Below, one piece after another: positions 42,901 to 52,983 of a stretch of DNA of 64,000 bases; within the stretch, counting starts at the first letter, position 1, and each line of letters opens with the position of its first letter. Below the pieces are notes generated by a model. The model had not been told where the DNA came from. It made no database searches and was given only the letters and a program-made list of their open reading frames with translations. Made by a program: the position numbers and the translations under genes. Origin of the DNA: Mactra quadrangularis (lineage: Eukaryota > Mollusca > Bivalvia > Venerida > Mactridae); assembly GCA_025267735.1 (NCBI GenBank), contig CM046309.1, forward strand, positions 59,275,319 through 59,339,318. Reading direction: 5' to 3'.

Positions 42901-44518
42901 CTTATTGTCGGTCACACGCTGGGAGATTAACTCATCGTCAAAAGTATGCGCAAGGATGTCATAAAATCGGCAAAGGAGTCGCCAAGTTATGTTTACACGC
43001 GTGACTACGTTCGCATATGCCTAAGTTCTTTGTTAATCGATCATCTCTGTGTATTTTGTTGCCTATTAAGACCAATCGGCGTCCGCTCAAAAAATCAATA
43101 GTGCTACATGTCGGCCTGATAAAATTGTTTACGTAATCAAACTGTTGCAATTAACAAACATTTGACTAACTGTGATATTGCATTGATTAAAGTAGATAAG
43201 CTTTTGGATGCTTGCCGTTAAATTGATAATTGTATTTAAATATGAGCATGTTGTGACACAGTTTAACTAGACGTAATAGCCAGTTTGCAAATGTTTTTAT
43301 AAAGACAATTAAAATTGACAACAATAATAAACTCTGATTAAATGATAATAATAATCGTTAAATTCCATATCAAAATAATCATTAATACAAATCATTTTAC
43401 AACGAATTAAGTTTTTTATTCATACTGTCATACATTTGAATTTTTTCGCGACCGACGCTATCGCCAATAAAATGAAACATCGTTCAAATTACATTGTAAT
43501 TAATGTTTTATCATTGTGATTTTTAGATTTTCTTAATGTAGCAATAAGTAAGGGGAAATTCCCTCATTTTTTCAATTTCAAGAATAAACATCAGTTGAAT
43601 ATGTGAAAATTTCAAAAAATATTCGTCACATAATCTATCTATTAAAATCATGTTTTAGACTCTAAAAACAATAAATACAATGTAGCATCTATTGCTACTT
43701 GAAAAGCATAATTTAACTAAAGGTATGATGTTTATAGCTGACTGTAGTTTTAAAGAAAATGTTTAAACAAAGAAAGGTCAAAATTTAGGACATTTATAAC
43801 ATATTTTTAAAATGGCCCTTTTTATCTCTGTTGATGAACATATACCAGCAAGCAAACATGCTAAACCAGAAGATCTGATCAATTGAAATGAAAATTAGAT
43901 ATTTTTAGTTTACTATTTGATACAAAATCTGGACTTTCTGTGAATTTTACAAAATTTAAGTTACAACAAAGGCATTGCCATACTGAATGTGCTTTTATAC
44001 ATGGGTCTGTTTGTCAAATGTGACAGAAACTATAATGTAAATGTTGTTTTATAAAATCTCATGCAGAAAATATGAGACTCCAACTTTTGACTGTTTTGTA
44101 ATTTTCACTATGCTAGTATATTTGTTATGCAACCTTTATATTCATCTATCTGTTGTTCTTGGGAAGCACAAGCATTTGTAAAAGTAATTTGAAGTATTAG
44201 CAATCTTAACCACTTGACCATGGAGCTTGATGTAAATTATTGAATTAAGTAATAGGCGTTAATCCAGAGCAGTCCTTGAAATTTGCGAAAGTTTCCTTGA
44301 AAAGTCCTTGAAAATGCCTTGAATTTTTTTCTTAGAAAAGAGTGGGAACCCTGTGTAAAGCATTTGGGGATTATTACCTTAAATCACCAACCTTTGTGCC
44401 TCGTATTCTTACTTGTTATTGTTTATTTTTGTTTCCAGAACAATCAAGACAAGCTTTAGAAGATTTATCGCTTTCAAGATCTTCTCCAATGAAACAAGTT
44501 ACTTGGACTATTTATTAA
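33945..44518 (+). CDS. AMN1: AMN1 homologue, leucine-rich-repeat protein
   Basis: Exons 33945-34042, 34558-34690, 35252-35396, 37490-37707, 40495-40551, 41644-41755 and 44439-44518; phases agree throughout, giving 280 residues (human 258). Residues align along the chain with human AMN1: [27 protein letters not shown], cysteine-containing LRRs with SCPYLQ.VYLRRC and [24 protein letters not shown] and the C-terminal KQVTWTIY. In yeast, Amn1 antagonises the mitotic exit network; the animal role is not established. The ATG at 33945 is in frame with a second at 33975, and either may be used. The exon 3 donor (GAAG|GTTTCT) is weak; it is preferred because it keeps a 12-residue LRR spacing (see findings). 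An AATAAA at 45123 may end the transcript. Confidence 0.93.
34708..34925 (+). mobile_element. Pearl/Helentron-like repeat, one core unit
   Basis: Starts TAGCCGGATTTTTCAACG and forms a hairpin with AAAAATTCGGCT; contains ACTTCATACAATGATAAC; ends ACATTTCTTGTT. Begins 17 nt after the AMN1 exon 2 donor. Same architecture as 38466-39760, 40195-40480 and 48606-48942. Confidence 0.75.
34966..35230. mobile_element. PIF/Harbinger-type MITE, left half
   Basis: GGGACTTAAGTCAGTTATTT start after a TAA, matching the left 200 bp of 31131-31489; the right TIR is missing, the copy running into the AMN1 exon 3 acceptor region. Confidence 0.75.
35588..36002. mobile_element. hAT-like MITE, TIR CAGGGCTTTTTCAG
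   Basis: Left CAGGGCTTTTTCAG and right CTGAAAAAGCCCTG are perfect inverses; CCCAATTT-type repeats inside both ends. Flanks ACAACAAT and ACAATGCT may be a decayed 8-bp TSD. Confidence 0.83.
36053..36411. mobile_element. MITE, 359 bp, TIR CATTCGGAACTCC
   Basis: CATTCGGAACTCCATCGGCC left; GGTCGAGGTGTTCCGAATG right. Same family as the minimal 81-bp copy at 58625-58705 and the fragment at 25358-25540. Confidence 0.82.
36412..37056. other. AMN1 intron 3 stretch with an unresolved repeat edge
   Basis: No gene. CTGAAAAAGAGCCCTG near 36950 looks like one end of another hAT-like MITE and CGGGGGCTGTTTACAGG near 36783 may be its decayed partner. The rest is plain AT-rich intron. Confidence 0.4.
37057..37458 (+). 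mobile_element. Repeat family A, full copy beside AMN1 exon 4
   Basis: CAATCT ... AGATTG ends. It stops 31 nt before the AMN1 exon 4 first base. Confidence 0.85.
37760..38131. mobile_element. MITE, 372 bp, TIR CAGGGCCAAAACAC
   Basis: Left CAGGGCCAAAACACC and right GTGTTTTGGCCCTG are inverse. Begins 53 nt after the AMN1 exon 4 donor. Internal GGGGAAAATTAG-like repeats. Confidence 0.83.
38205..38440 (-). repeat. Repeat family A, diverged inverted copy
   Basis: AACCAATCAATGCATAGCTTTTATC reversed matches the conserved core of the family; directly upstream of the pearl-like array. Confidence 0.6.
38466..39760 (+). mobile_element. Pearl/Helentron-like element with seven tandem core units
   Basis: The 5' hairpin GCAGGATTTTTCAACG/AAAAATTCGGC is followed by a G-rich tract at 38521-38572, then units starting at TT(T/C)ATACAATGAT at 38652, 38832, 38988, 39142, 39297, 39451 and 39607; spacing 154-156 bp except the first (180). 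Each unit contains GTAACCACAACTCTACCTGG, GATTATTTCCCTTTGT and CTCTGCCATTTATGG variants. The layout (unique left end, variable number of about 155-bp cores) is that reported for bivalve pearl elements; family assignment is inference. Confidence 0.8.
40195..40480 (+). mobile_element. Pearl/Helentron-like element beside AMN1 exon 5
   Basis: TTAGCCGGATTCTTCAACG start, one core unit, ACATTTCTTGTT end, 14 nt before the AMN1 exon 5 first base. Confidence 0.75.
40568..40860 (-). repeat. Repeat family B, fragmented copy
   Basis: TTTAAACTTAAACTTTTTT and GCGTTGTACAAAAAGGATAAA match, inverted, the right part of 56765-57155, interrupted by about 170 bp of other DNA. Confidence 0.6.
41025..41180. repeat. 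AT-rich tandem repeat, unit about 30 bp
   Basis: Repeated AATGAATAATTTAATAAAAC variants in AMN1 intron 5. Confidence 0.8.
41283..41582 (+). mobile_element. tRNA-derived SINE (family 2), full length
   Basis: The head GTCGATAGCGCAGTTGGTAG and B box GGTTCGAATCCC are followed by a body shared with 26967-27237 and a tail (AATA)n. TSD ACATATATATTG at about 41271-41282 and 41583-41594. Lies 60 bp upstream of AMN1 exon 6. Confidence 0.9.
41868..42058 (-). mobile_element. SINE family 1, 5' half, inverted
   Basis: Reversed it gives GGTTCATGGGTTCAATGCCC and the downstream GGCATACTTTAGTGG, as in 54906-55040. Confidence 0.75.
42081..44353. mobile_element. hAT-like DNA element, 2.27 kb, in AMN1 intron 6
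   Basis: Ends CAGGGTTCCCACGCTTCC and, reversed, CAGGGTTCCCACTCTTTT. Internal GGAAAAGTCCTTGAATTT motifs occur near both ends. TGTAAA directly flanks both sides (42075-42080 and 44354-44359). The interior from about 42250 to 43150 is more GC-rich than the surroundings and contains CGCCGGACATGTCCGGC, a palindrome. Short frames (42099-42305, 42478-42735) show no transposase motif; the element is non-autonomous. Confidence 0.83.
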
Positions 44519-46809
44519 AGCAGTCTACGAAATTAGGATATGAAAATGGTTGCCCGAACAGGTTAATTTAGCTGCAAGCACCATCTCTTGTTTGTAGAAA
44601 TTTGGTTGCCGAAAAGAAAAGTTTTGGTTGCCCGAACTAAAAAGTGGTTGTCCCGGGCAATCAGACAGCCACTAATTTCAAAGACTGTTTAATCACTTGA
44701 ACATTCCTCGTAGACATTAGAGATTATATCTATAGACTGTGATACTCTACATGTTCATTTATTATTAGGGGTGTAAAAGTTCATCAATTTACTAGTTAAT
44801 TTTAATCTTTTTTTCTTTGAACCATTTTTATAGTCCTGGGCTATCATGGGCTAAACTGATCGTTTTTATTAGAATCTGAAATTTCAAGGTTTGAATAAAT
44901 GTGTAAAACACTTGAAATGGACTTATTGTGCTTTACTAAAGTCAATTTTGAACAAATCATTCGAACATTCGTATAATAAATGATCTATTTAAGACAATGC
45001 ATGTGCATTAATGCCTGCTTAGCATCTACGCAAGAAAAACATGTATTGCTATATTTTCTTATTTAAGTTTTACCATATTGTTACACCCCTAATTATTATA
45101 CATGTATCTCATTGTGATGCTGAATAAAAACTGTAATGTTGACTTATTTAAAATGATCGTCAATATATGTATTCCATGGTTATCATCAATATTATGTGGG
45201 ACTTAAAGGTTATACGTCTATTACCAATAGTTCATACCTCATACATTTAAAATAGTACATATCTTTTAATGACCAGAGCATAAAGAAATAGTTTTAGAAA
45301 AATGTGTTTCATCACCATCCAGTTTAGTTTATACAGGCCGTTAATTATTCTTTGGCAATGGGGAAGCCTGTCTGTCTCGTCTGAAGTGAAGTCTTTCTCT
45401 CCATGATTTAAATGACTTTGTTGATCAAGACGTACAATAAAACGTTTGTCAACTCCAAGATGTTGTGTTACAAAAATTGTGTTTTTGTTGATTTAGTCTT
45501 TTAAAATGTTTCTAATCATTTTCAAGTATTGTTTTTACAAATAATTATATTTACTTTATTATATTTACTTTAACCTCTGTAGAAATCCTATCATATTTTT
45601 TATTTTCTAACTAAATGCTGTAGAATGTGATATATGTTTAGAGGTCTTATAAAAATTTAATAATTGTTAAAGTAAACTAATATGGACCAATAATAACCAT
45701 TGTCAGCTGATTTCAAAATTCCATTTTGTTGTGTGATTGGTTTTTTTTATTTATACTTATGTGTTTTTGTTTTTATATATACATGTTTGTATTTATTACA
45801 AAATTGTTTATTTCTCAAGTTTATTTTTTTTACTTTGTTTGCTTATATTAGTAAATTTATATTTATTTAGTATACATGTGTGTTTGTTTACATATTAATG
45901 CCCTGTTGTAGGTCCTACTGAGGTCTGTAGTGCAGTTAGTAGTGTGCTGTGAGTTAGAATCTAGTGTCCGAATGGGAACATGCTCATATGCCACCTGGGG
46001 TGCTTATACCCTTACTTGAAAATTTGAACATAATGTTAATTTTTCAATGTCAATAAGGTGTGTGTAGAAGTTGCCGGCCTTGTCAAAGTGTAGGCCTATG
46101 TGAGTTCAGGGAAACTAGGAAAAGTGTGCTGGTTATAGAAAATGACTTTCATTTGTTTTGACATGGCATTAAACTTAGTAAAAGAAATTATGCCTCATTG
46201 TGGGATTAAAAATGTTCAGTTTTCTGAAGGCATGCACAACACTAATCTACATGCTTTATGTAGGCTTTGAAGTTAGCCAGTGGACTGTGGACCAAGTCAC
46301 TAAATGTGATCCTGACAGTGACTTATAGACATGTCATCTGCACTGTTCTGCCATATGTCAAACATATGTTTTAAAACATTTTGTTAAAGCCAAGATACTA
46401 GTTCAAGTAATTTAAGCCAAGTTTACTCTGAAAAATGAGTATTGTCCAAATATTAAACGATAGGTGATAATTTCAGACAAAAGAAGACTCCAACCCTTAA
46501 CTTTAACTATAAATATATGAGACCATACAATTCCATCAGACTTAAATCTCTATTTCGCTTTATTTTGTTTAGTTACGCGATTTAGTAATATACAGAATGA
46601 CATGAACTTTAGTTTCGAATTAACTTAAAAAACTTGTCTTTCTTAAGCAAAATTTCTAAATTTGTTGAAAAAAAGAGTATTTGTGTTAATGGATATTTAT
46701 GATTGAAAGAGTTGTCATTTTTAATCGTGATTTATAAATAAATACGCAATCGCGGCTGTGGAGTGTTTCTACTTTCATTTTCGCCAAGTGTCCTATTGAT
46801 TGATAAATT
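44519..46809. other. AMN1 3' UTR and AMN1-MTRES1 intergenic region
   Basis: No further gene. The AATAAA at 45123 is a candidate AMN1 poly(A) signal. A diverged SINE lies at 45918-46180. The rest is AT-rich, with a 50-bp patch at 44550-44680 of GGTTGCC-containing sequence of unknown nature. Confidence 0.55.
45918..46180 (+). mobile_element. SINE family 2, old copy
   Basis: GTAGTGCAGTTAGTAGTGTG, CTTATACCCTTACTTGAAAATTTG-type stretch and TTGACATGGCATTAAACT follow the same order as 41283-41582 with many changes. Confidence 0.7.
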
Positions 46810-49678
46810 ATGAATACACTTAAACGTTTTGACAGAATATGCTCGATTGGATCATCTTTACGTGATCTTTTTCAGAAACAAATGACATCATATTGTTGTC
46901 GACGAACAATTTTAACGAGTGTCAGAGTTTTATTGTCAACCCAGCATCAAATGAACAAACCTCAAAGTTCATTGACTAAACCAAAAAACGATTTATTCAA
47001 GATATTGACGGTTAGAAATAAAAGTGATCAACGAAAAACAGTAAAAGGACGTGATGATGAGGTGAAATTCTTTTTCAAATTTAGTATTATAATCTCCATG
47101 ATTGTAGAAAAATAGTGATGAGAGGTGATGAAAGTTCTACGTTGTCTGGTTGCATAGGCGGATCCAGCGGGGAGGGGGGGGGTCAGAGGGTCCGGACCCC
47201 CGTAGAATTAGGAAAATGTATCCGTCCATTACTTTAGTGTATTTCTTGACTATTAGTCATTTTTAAGTTGCATGTTGCATTTTTTCTGCAAAATGCGTAT
47301 AATGTGGTTGTGGACCCTCCTGGGTTGCTACCCTTCGTGTTCTTCTGACATGTTATTGCCAGCATTTAGAAATATTTCAAGTACAGTCTTGTCTCATTTA
47401 CTTAGGTACATACATGTAGCTTGATGCTTAAACCATTGCGGCTACCAGTTAATTGGTTTGCTCACTGTTATTTGACATTAAAGTATATTAGGAGAAAACC
47501 CCTATGCTCTGACCAGGAATTGGACATGTTTTCTCCCAGTGTGTAGGAGAGACACTGAACAGGGTTACTAAAGGGTATATAGCCCTATATAGCTGTAGCC
47601 ATCTACCTACCATCACCACACTCATCCCCTTCTTACTTGTTCAGAGTGCGAGTCAGGCTCTCATTAAATGCTTGGGCTTCACATTGGACAGGTGCGTCAA
47701 ACTTTTCGACACAATCAAAATAAAATAGGGAAATAAAGCCATTTACCTTGGCTAGAAATGGCAATTAAATCAACTCGCAAACATTTCCAAGTTCTATTAT
47801 CAGTTAAATATGGGCTGCAGATATAATCATAGGAGCTTGACATTTTATATCATACTACAATGTACAAATATTCCCCTCCTACATATAAGTTTTTATTATA
47901 TGTAGGAGGGGAATTTTGTAGTATGATATATAATGTCATGCCCCTGTGGATATAATAGTACACTAATTCATGTACATCATGTACATTTTTTTGTTTTATT
48001 GTTGATATTAAAGGACTCTGATGATGCCAATAACACCAGTGATGATGATGATGATGATGATGGTTTTAATGACCTTGAAGAAGACTTTGATGCTCCTCTA
48101 AATTTTAAGATAGTTAAAATACATTCATTGAGAGCAGATAACTTAATTGCTAAAGGACTTCGTCTTTCTAAAAGGTTTGTATAATAAAGGACTTCGTCTT
48201 GCTAAAAGGTTTGTATTATGAATTTTGATTTCAATGAAAGATCCAATTTTATTTCACCAAGTGAGTTCAGAAAGTAACTTTAAATAGTGGCACAGTCACT
48301 TGTGTTAAATATCATTTTGTTTTCTCATGTGTTAAAATAAAACTGGTTGTATGCAACCTCTCAGCTCTGGTCAACTTTGATCTAAGAGAGTAGGTCAGTC
48401 ACTTGTAAAGTAAGAGAGCCAAGTTTTAGCGTACCACTGGACTGGTGATTAGGTGAACTGTCCACTTTATTTGACCGTCACTCCAATGTGGAGAATGATA
48501 ATAAAAGTAAATGATCAAACCAACAAAATCAACATACCTCGGGGTCTCAAAGTCACCTGCTTACATCAACAACTGATGGCTTTATACCCTGTAACTTTTC
48601 AATCACTTATAGGAATTTTAGCTGTATTTTTCAACAAAAACATTTTGCTTCTAGTTTGACGAAAACTGGCGGGCAATCAGGTGTCCGGTGTTGTTGACAA
48701 AGTTTTTTCTTTACCATATTTTTCTGCCATTTATTGTCAGATCTTTATGAAACTTCATACAATGGTAATATACCATGTGATGAACAGAATTAGAAAGTAC
48801 CCACAAATCTATCTGGCTTTATTATAGATTATTTCCCTTTGTAATTTTTGCGTTTTAATATGTTGGATATCTCTGTCATTTATGGTCAAATCTTGATGAA
48901 AATCCGGCTTTAATGTGGTTTCCGAATTACATTTCTTGTTTTAATTTAAGAATGTTGTTTTATTTTCAGTACTATAGATACAACATTTTATCAAAGTAAA
49001 TTACAACTAAATGGTAAAACATTACTAAAGAAAGCGAAAAAGGTAAAAATGATTTTAAAAATTGTCAATTTCTTTTTTGAGAAATATTTTTTATTTAATA
49101 AATATAATTGACATTAGTAAATGCTGCAGTAATCAAAGTTCTAAAATAGTACTGATGGGAAATTGCCAATAAAATTGTTAAAAAGCTGATCATAATGCTA
49201 GATTCTCATAAATCTTTTTTTGAATAAGTGTGTTTTTTGTGGGGGAGGGGGGGTTAGGTTTTTCATTTATTCAATTAAACTTTATTTCAAATCTTTTATG
49301 CATGTGGATATGACTTATGTATATTAGATTGTTACATTTGAAAGAGTTGTAATGATGCTTTATACAATTGCATTTTTTAAACATGTAAAATAATGTTTTA
49401 AAGATATATTTTCAATTTTTAAAGTATTGCTAAAAAATACAAGCAAATCACAAATTTACAAAAGTGTAAAGGTAATAATGGATGATGCTGTATATTTATA
49501 TTTTATATTGTAGTTACAAGTTGGTGATGTGATAGATTTAGTAATAAATGAAGATGAACTTACACAAGAAATACAAAGAGTTAAAGTTGCAAGAATCTTA
49601 AATCAAACTACAAAGAAAGGAAATCCAATTGTAGTGACTAAAGTTTGGAGAAAACCATTTCAAATAAACAAATCCTGA
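46810..49678 (+). CDS. MTRES1: Mitochondrial transcription rescue factor 1-like, S4-domain RNA-binding protein
   Basis: Exons 46810-47061, 48014-48174, 48970-49042 and 49514-49678; phases 0, 2, 0 agree; 216 residues (human about 240). The N-terminus is basic and hydroxylated without acids (MNTLKRFDRICSIGSSLRD), consistent with a mitochondrial presequence. A run of seven Asp follows (exon 2 start). The S4 fold covers about residues 115-165: LRADNLIAKGLRLSK, TFYQSKLQLNGKTLLKKAKK, LQVGDVIDLVI, then a tail ending VTKVWRKPF. The order and spacing match C6orf203/MTRES1, a matrix RNA-binding protein of mitochondrial expression and ribosome rescue. Exon 3 is only 73 bp and bears the centre of the S4 fold. 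A possible poly(A) signal AATAAA lies at 50162. Confidence 0.88.
47838..47938. repeat. Long imperfect palindrome in MTRES1 intron 1
   Basis: TGACATTTTATATCATACTA ... CCCCTCCTACATATA, a 7-nt loop, then TATATGTAGGAGGGG ... TAGTATGATATATAATGTCA. Arms of about 45-49 bp; could form a strong hairpin 76 bp upstream of exon 2. Confidence 0.85.
48606..48942 (+). mobile_element. Pearl/Helentron-like element beside MTRES1 exon 3
   Basis: TTTTAGCTGTATTTTTCAAC start (diverged hairpin), ACTTCATACAATGGTAAT core and TTACATTTCTTGTT end, 28 nt before exon 3. Confidence 0.72.
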
Positions 49679-49726
49679 TTATTTCTGACATACTACAATG
49701 ACCTCCAATCTTCACTGCCTTTATTA

Positions 49727-50028
49727 TGGTGGCATATCTCTGCCACCAGATAACCACATAACTAACACGTTAATTATCTGGTTATCTAAGTGGTTAACTA
49801 GTTACGGAACTAGTTAGCCACTTAACATTACAAGAATGACAGTTGTAAGCACGAACTTGCATTTATTTCCTGTTATGATCTTTTATTTATTGAAACAATA
49901 ACTAGTAACGTAACTTTTTAACCGCTTAATTAACTAGTTAATTATCTGGTTAACTGGTTGTGTAACTAGTTAACCACTTAAATAACATGTTAGTTATGTG
50001 GTTATGTGGTTGCAGAAATATGCCACCA
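49727..50028. mobile_element. MITE with about 80-bp TIRs in the MTRES1 3' region
   Basis: TGGTGGCATATCTCTGCCACC left; TGCAGAAATATGCCACCA right; inner arms rich in GGTTAACTAGTTA repeats. It starts 49 bp after the MTRES1 stop, so if the AATAAA at 50162 is used it is transcribed as part of the 3' UTR. Confidence 0.83.
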
Positions 50029-50213
50029 TACTTTATTACCTAAAAATATTAACTTTCATTTGGAGTCTGCTCATAGAATTAGACGTAAAAAACATCTGTT
50101 AGTTTGCATTTTGTAGATTGTGTTACTACATACTTTGACAATGTTTTGTTATCAAATTTGTAATAAATTCATGATGCTATTTATTGGGTAGATTTATTCT
50201 TTAATTCTTTGAG

Positions 50214-50350
50214 AGCAGGCTAGATTAAGTAATTACAATGTTGTACTGGTCATCATTGGATAGCCAGCTCTGTGTTGCTTGATATTTCAACCAAAACCTA
50301 CAGAACATTTCCTTGAGCAAGAAGCTTTATCCTACAAGCTTAGAGCTGTT
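50214..50350 (+). mobile_element. SINE family 3, diverged
   Basis: TGTACTGGTCATCATTGGAT, AGCCAGCTCTG and TCCTTGAGCAAGAAGC align with 9861-10075. Confidence 0.65.
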
Positions 50351-50633
50351 ATAAGGAGCTCATTGTTTACTGCAAAATCATGCAATTTTTGCTGATTTTA
50401 AATTTGATATGAAAATGCCCATAGGGCTATTCAGCTGAATAAAGTTCAGCTATTTTTTCTGAAGGAAGAGTAAGCTAGCACTGGTAAAGAAAATGTCCAG
50501 GGAATGTAGGTAGGTGAAAGTCCACTAATAAGCAGTTTAGAAACCGATTTAATGAAACAAATATGTATGACTCATCATAGCAAATCAAAGTACTGGCAGC
50601 ACTGATAGAACGTCAATGACAATATTTGATTGA

Positions 50634-50639
50634 TTTATT
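50634..50639 (-). terminator. Candidate poly(A) signal of the SLC5 gene
   Basis: AATAAA on the minus strand, 435 bp past the SLC5 stop codon. Only the hexamer supports it. Confidence 0.35.
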
Positions 50640-51073
50640 TATTCTGTAAAAAGATGCAAGAAATGAGTGACTTGTTATTAGAATCAAGCAAGATGTACAT
50701 GAGCTGAGTAGCTTGTTTCAGTCAACTTGGGAACATACTTGTCTAATTGGTTAAATATAACATGGAATCGGACAAATATTATTTTGGGCGAAATCCACTG
50801 CTTCGGATGAGTGGGAATTGTATCCCCTGTTTAAACATTGATGTGAAGTTTATGTGATGGCAAATATCAAACTCCACCAACAACCCACTGTTGTATGATA
50901 GCAGCATACCACATAAAGAATATCGATACTTTTCGTCTAATATTTGATCGTTACTCAGATATTTAGGAAACACAAAGAAATATCTTTCATGGAATTTAAT
51001 TGAAGTGCTTATATGAGATATGATACATTGTACAAAAAAGCAATGGACAATAGTTAATAAAACAGACTGATTA

Positions 51074-52891
51074 TTAAGAGTTCATAAATGACTTCATTTC
51101 TTCTTTGTCCTCTTCGCTTACATCGTCTTCGTTTTCCTTTATTTTGCTCGGGAAGAATTCTCCAATGAAATGTTTCTTAAATGAAAACAGACATCTTTCA
51201 TCAACGATCTTCGGAGGTTGTGTTAACAAGCTGAATATGATACCAAACAAAATGGTGAAAACATTACCAATTAAAGAGAACATAATGAATGAAATGCTGT
51301 ACATGGATTTCAGGAAACTCATTGAAGACACTGTCGGTTCTAATGTCGTTGTCACATCATCTAAAAATGAAGCTGTGGTCATATTTGTTTCACTTGGCGC
51401 CAAAACGTATTGCATCGTGGTATTGACAATATCAATCTCGCCTAGAAAATCAGAACAATTGGTAGTTGGTCCTGCAGGAAGATATGGATCGACTGGAATA
51501 TCAGTAAAAGTGGCACCAATGTTGATCCATAGAGATATAGAAAATCCCACCAGAAAACCTCCCAACAGACCTTTCGTTGTTGAACGGCGCCATAACGTTG
51601 ATAGTAAAAATACTCCGCAAGTTGGTCCATCGATACAACCTACTAAACCAGTAAAAATAGCATGAACTGAACCACTTAGCGTAGCTATTCCCATTGCAAG
51701 AGCCATTGCAATCAATCCGTATACCAGAACTAAAATCTTGGATATGTTTGTTGCACGTTTTGCTGGAATATGTGAAAATTTCACTTTTATAATGTCTTCA
51801 TACGTCACAGCAGACAAACTGCTTAAACAAGATGATAATGTACTCAATGCAGCACTTGATAATGCAGCTAAAAATAGACCAGAAAATCCTGGATTTTCCT
51901 TGAATATTTCTACGATGGTGAATGGAAGAATTTCGTTGATATTTTCTGTTATACCTCCTTCAACAATGTCGCAGTTTCTTGAGGCAAAGTAAGCAAAGAT
52001 GTAAGGTCCTTCTAATGTTGCGAGAATAAATATAATGAAGTAAAGTGGTGCCGAGATCACATACAATCTCCTGGCGGATTTCACGCTTGATGTTGAATAA
52101 ACCCTCTGCATTGCTGGTTGCATATAGGTCAGAGACAACATTGAGCTGAACGATCCAAATGTCGAGTTCCAAACTTGATAACGAATTCTTGGATCCAACC
52201 GGAAGTCAGCAATATGAAATCTATCGGCCGCATATTCGTAAATTTGTTCCACGTCGCCAACATTAATAGTTACCTTGATTAAAAGAGCTATGATTCCTGT
52301 TACCATAATGCACAGTTGGAAAACATCAGTCCAAATAACAGCTTTGATACCTCCTATTGAAGTGTACACAGCAGTAACAGTGGTGTATATAATGATTGTT
52401 CCCCAGAAAGGTATTCCCATGACGACATCCAAGGCAACGCATGTACCATACGTTACTGTCCCCATATAAAACACGCTGTACATTATCCCAGTTGATAAAG
52501 CCAGGTAACGTAATACATTGTTGCCGTAACGTAAATTGAAGTATTCATACACGCTCGTCAGTTTCAACGGATGGAAGACTGGCGCTACAAAAACGCCTGC
52601 AAATATGTAGGCAAACGTCAGCCCTAAACCAAAGTAAACAGTTTTCATACCATAAACATAACCTTCCGCTGGGATCCCAATAACAAGGAGCGACGATTGG
52701 TAAGTGACAAGAAATGACAAAGCCACAGGAATCGTTGATGATTTTCTTCCAGCCAGAAAATAATCGTCCGGAGTTGATTTAGCACGTTCCCAAATAGCAA
52801 AGAAAACTCCAATACCAAATGAAATAGCTAAAGTTCCTACAAATACAACATAGTCCACTGCAGTAAATTGAGGTTTTTCTAAAAGCTTCAT
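51074..52891 (-). CDS. SLC5-family sodium:solute symporter (SMCT/SMVT-like), single-exon CDS
   Basis: A 605-residue uninterrupted frame of the sodium:solute symporter family. Visible: TM1 AVDYVVFVGTLAISFGIG, the family signature DYFLAGRKSSTIPVALSF, then GIPAEGYVYG (about residue 75) and the GGIKAVIWTDVFQ motif around residue 180, typical of the SLC5A5/6/8/12 branch, and about 13 hydrophobic segments. The extracellular loop near residues 480-520 carries Asn-x-Ser/Thr sites (NCS, NTT, NMT), and the cytoplasmic tail is acidic (ENEDDVSEEDKEE). By homology it imports monocarboxylates (lactate, pyruvate), biotin/pantothenate or iodide with Na+; the substrate cannot be told apart. The length matches the family (about 600-640), so it is complete without introns, unlike its multi-exon neighbours. 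A TATA box lies about 100 bp upstream. Confidence 0.92.
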   Translation of the reverse strand: MKLLEKPQFTAVDYVVFVGTLAISFGIGVFFAIWERAKSTPDDYFLAGRKSSTIPVALSFLVTYQSSLLVIGIPAEGYVYGMKTVYFGLGLTFAYIFAGVFVAPVFHPLKLTSVYEYFNLRYGNNVLRYLALSTGIMYSVFYMGTVTYGTCVALDVVMGIPFWGTIIIYTTVTAVYTSIGGIKAVIWTDVFQLCIMVTGIIALLIKVTINVGDVEQIYEYAADRFHIADFRLDPRIRYQVWNSTFGSFSSMLSLTYMQPAMQRVYSTSSVKSARRLYVISAPLYFIIFILATLEGPYIFAYFASRNCDIVEGGITENINEILPFTIVEIFKENPGFSGLFLAALSSAALSTLSSCLSSLSAVTYEDIIKVKFSHIPAKRATNISKILVLVYGLIAMALAMGIATLSGSVHAIFTGLVGCIDGPTCGVFLLSTLWRRSTTKGLLGGFLVGFSISLWINIGATFTDIPVDPYLPAGPTTNCSDFLGEIDIVNTTMQYVLAPSETNMTTASFLDDVTTTLEPTVSSMSFLKSMYSISFIMFSLIGNVFTILFGIIFSLLTQPPKIVDERCLFSFKKHFIGEFFPSKIKENEDDVSEEDKEEMKSFMNS

Positions 52892-52983
52892 TTTGTGAAA
52901 ATTAAAAGAAAATTAACTTGATAGTTGAAAAGTTTTGGTTCACGGAGAACTAGTCAATGTTACTTCAAGATATGATCACTAGG

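Noticed and set aside
46810..49678. First impression of a mitochondrial initiation factor 3 gene
   Set aside because: No IF3 N- or C-domain pattern; the spliced product shows an S4 fold with MTRES1 spacing.
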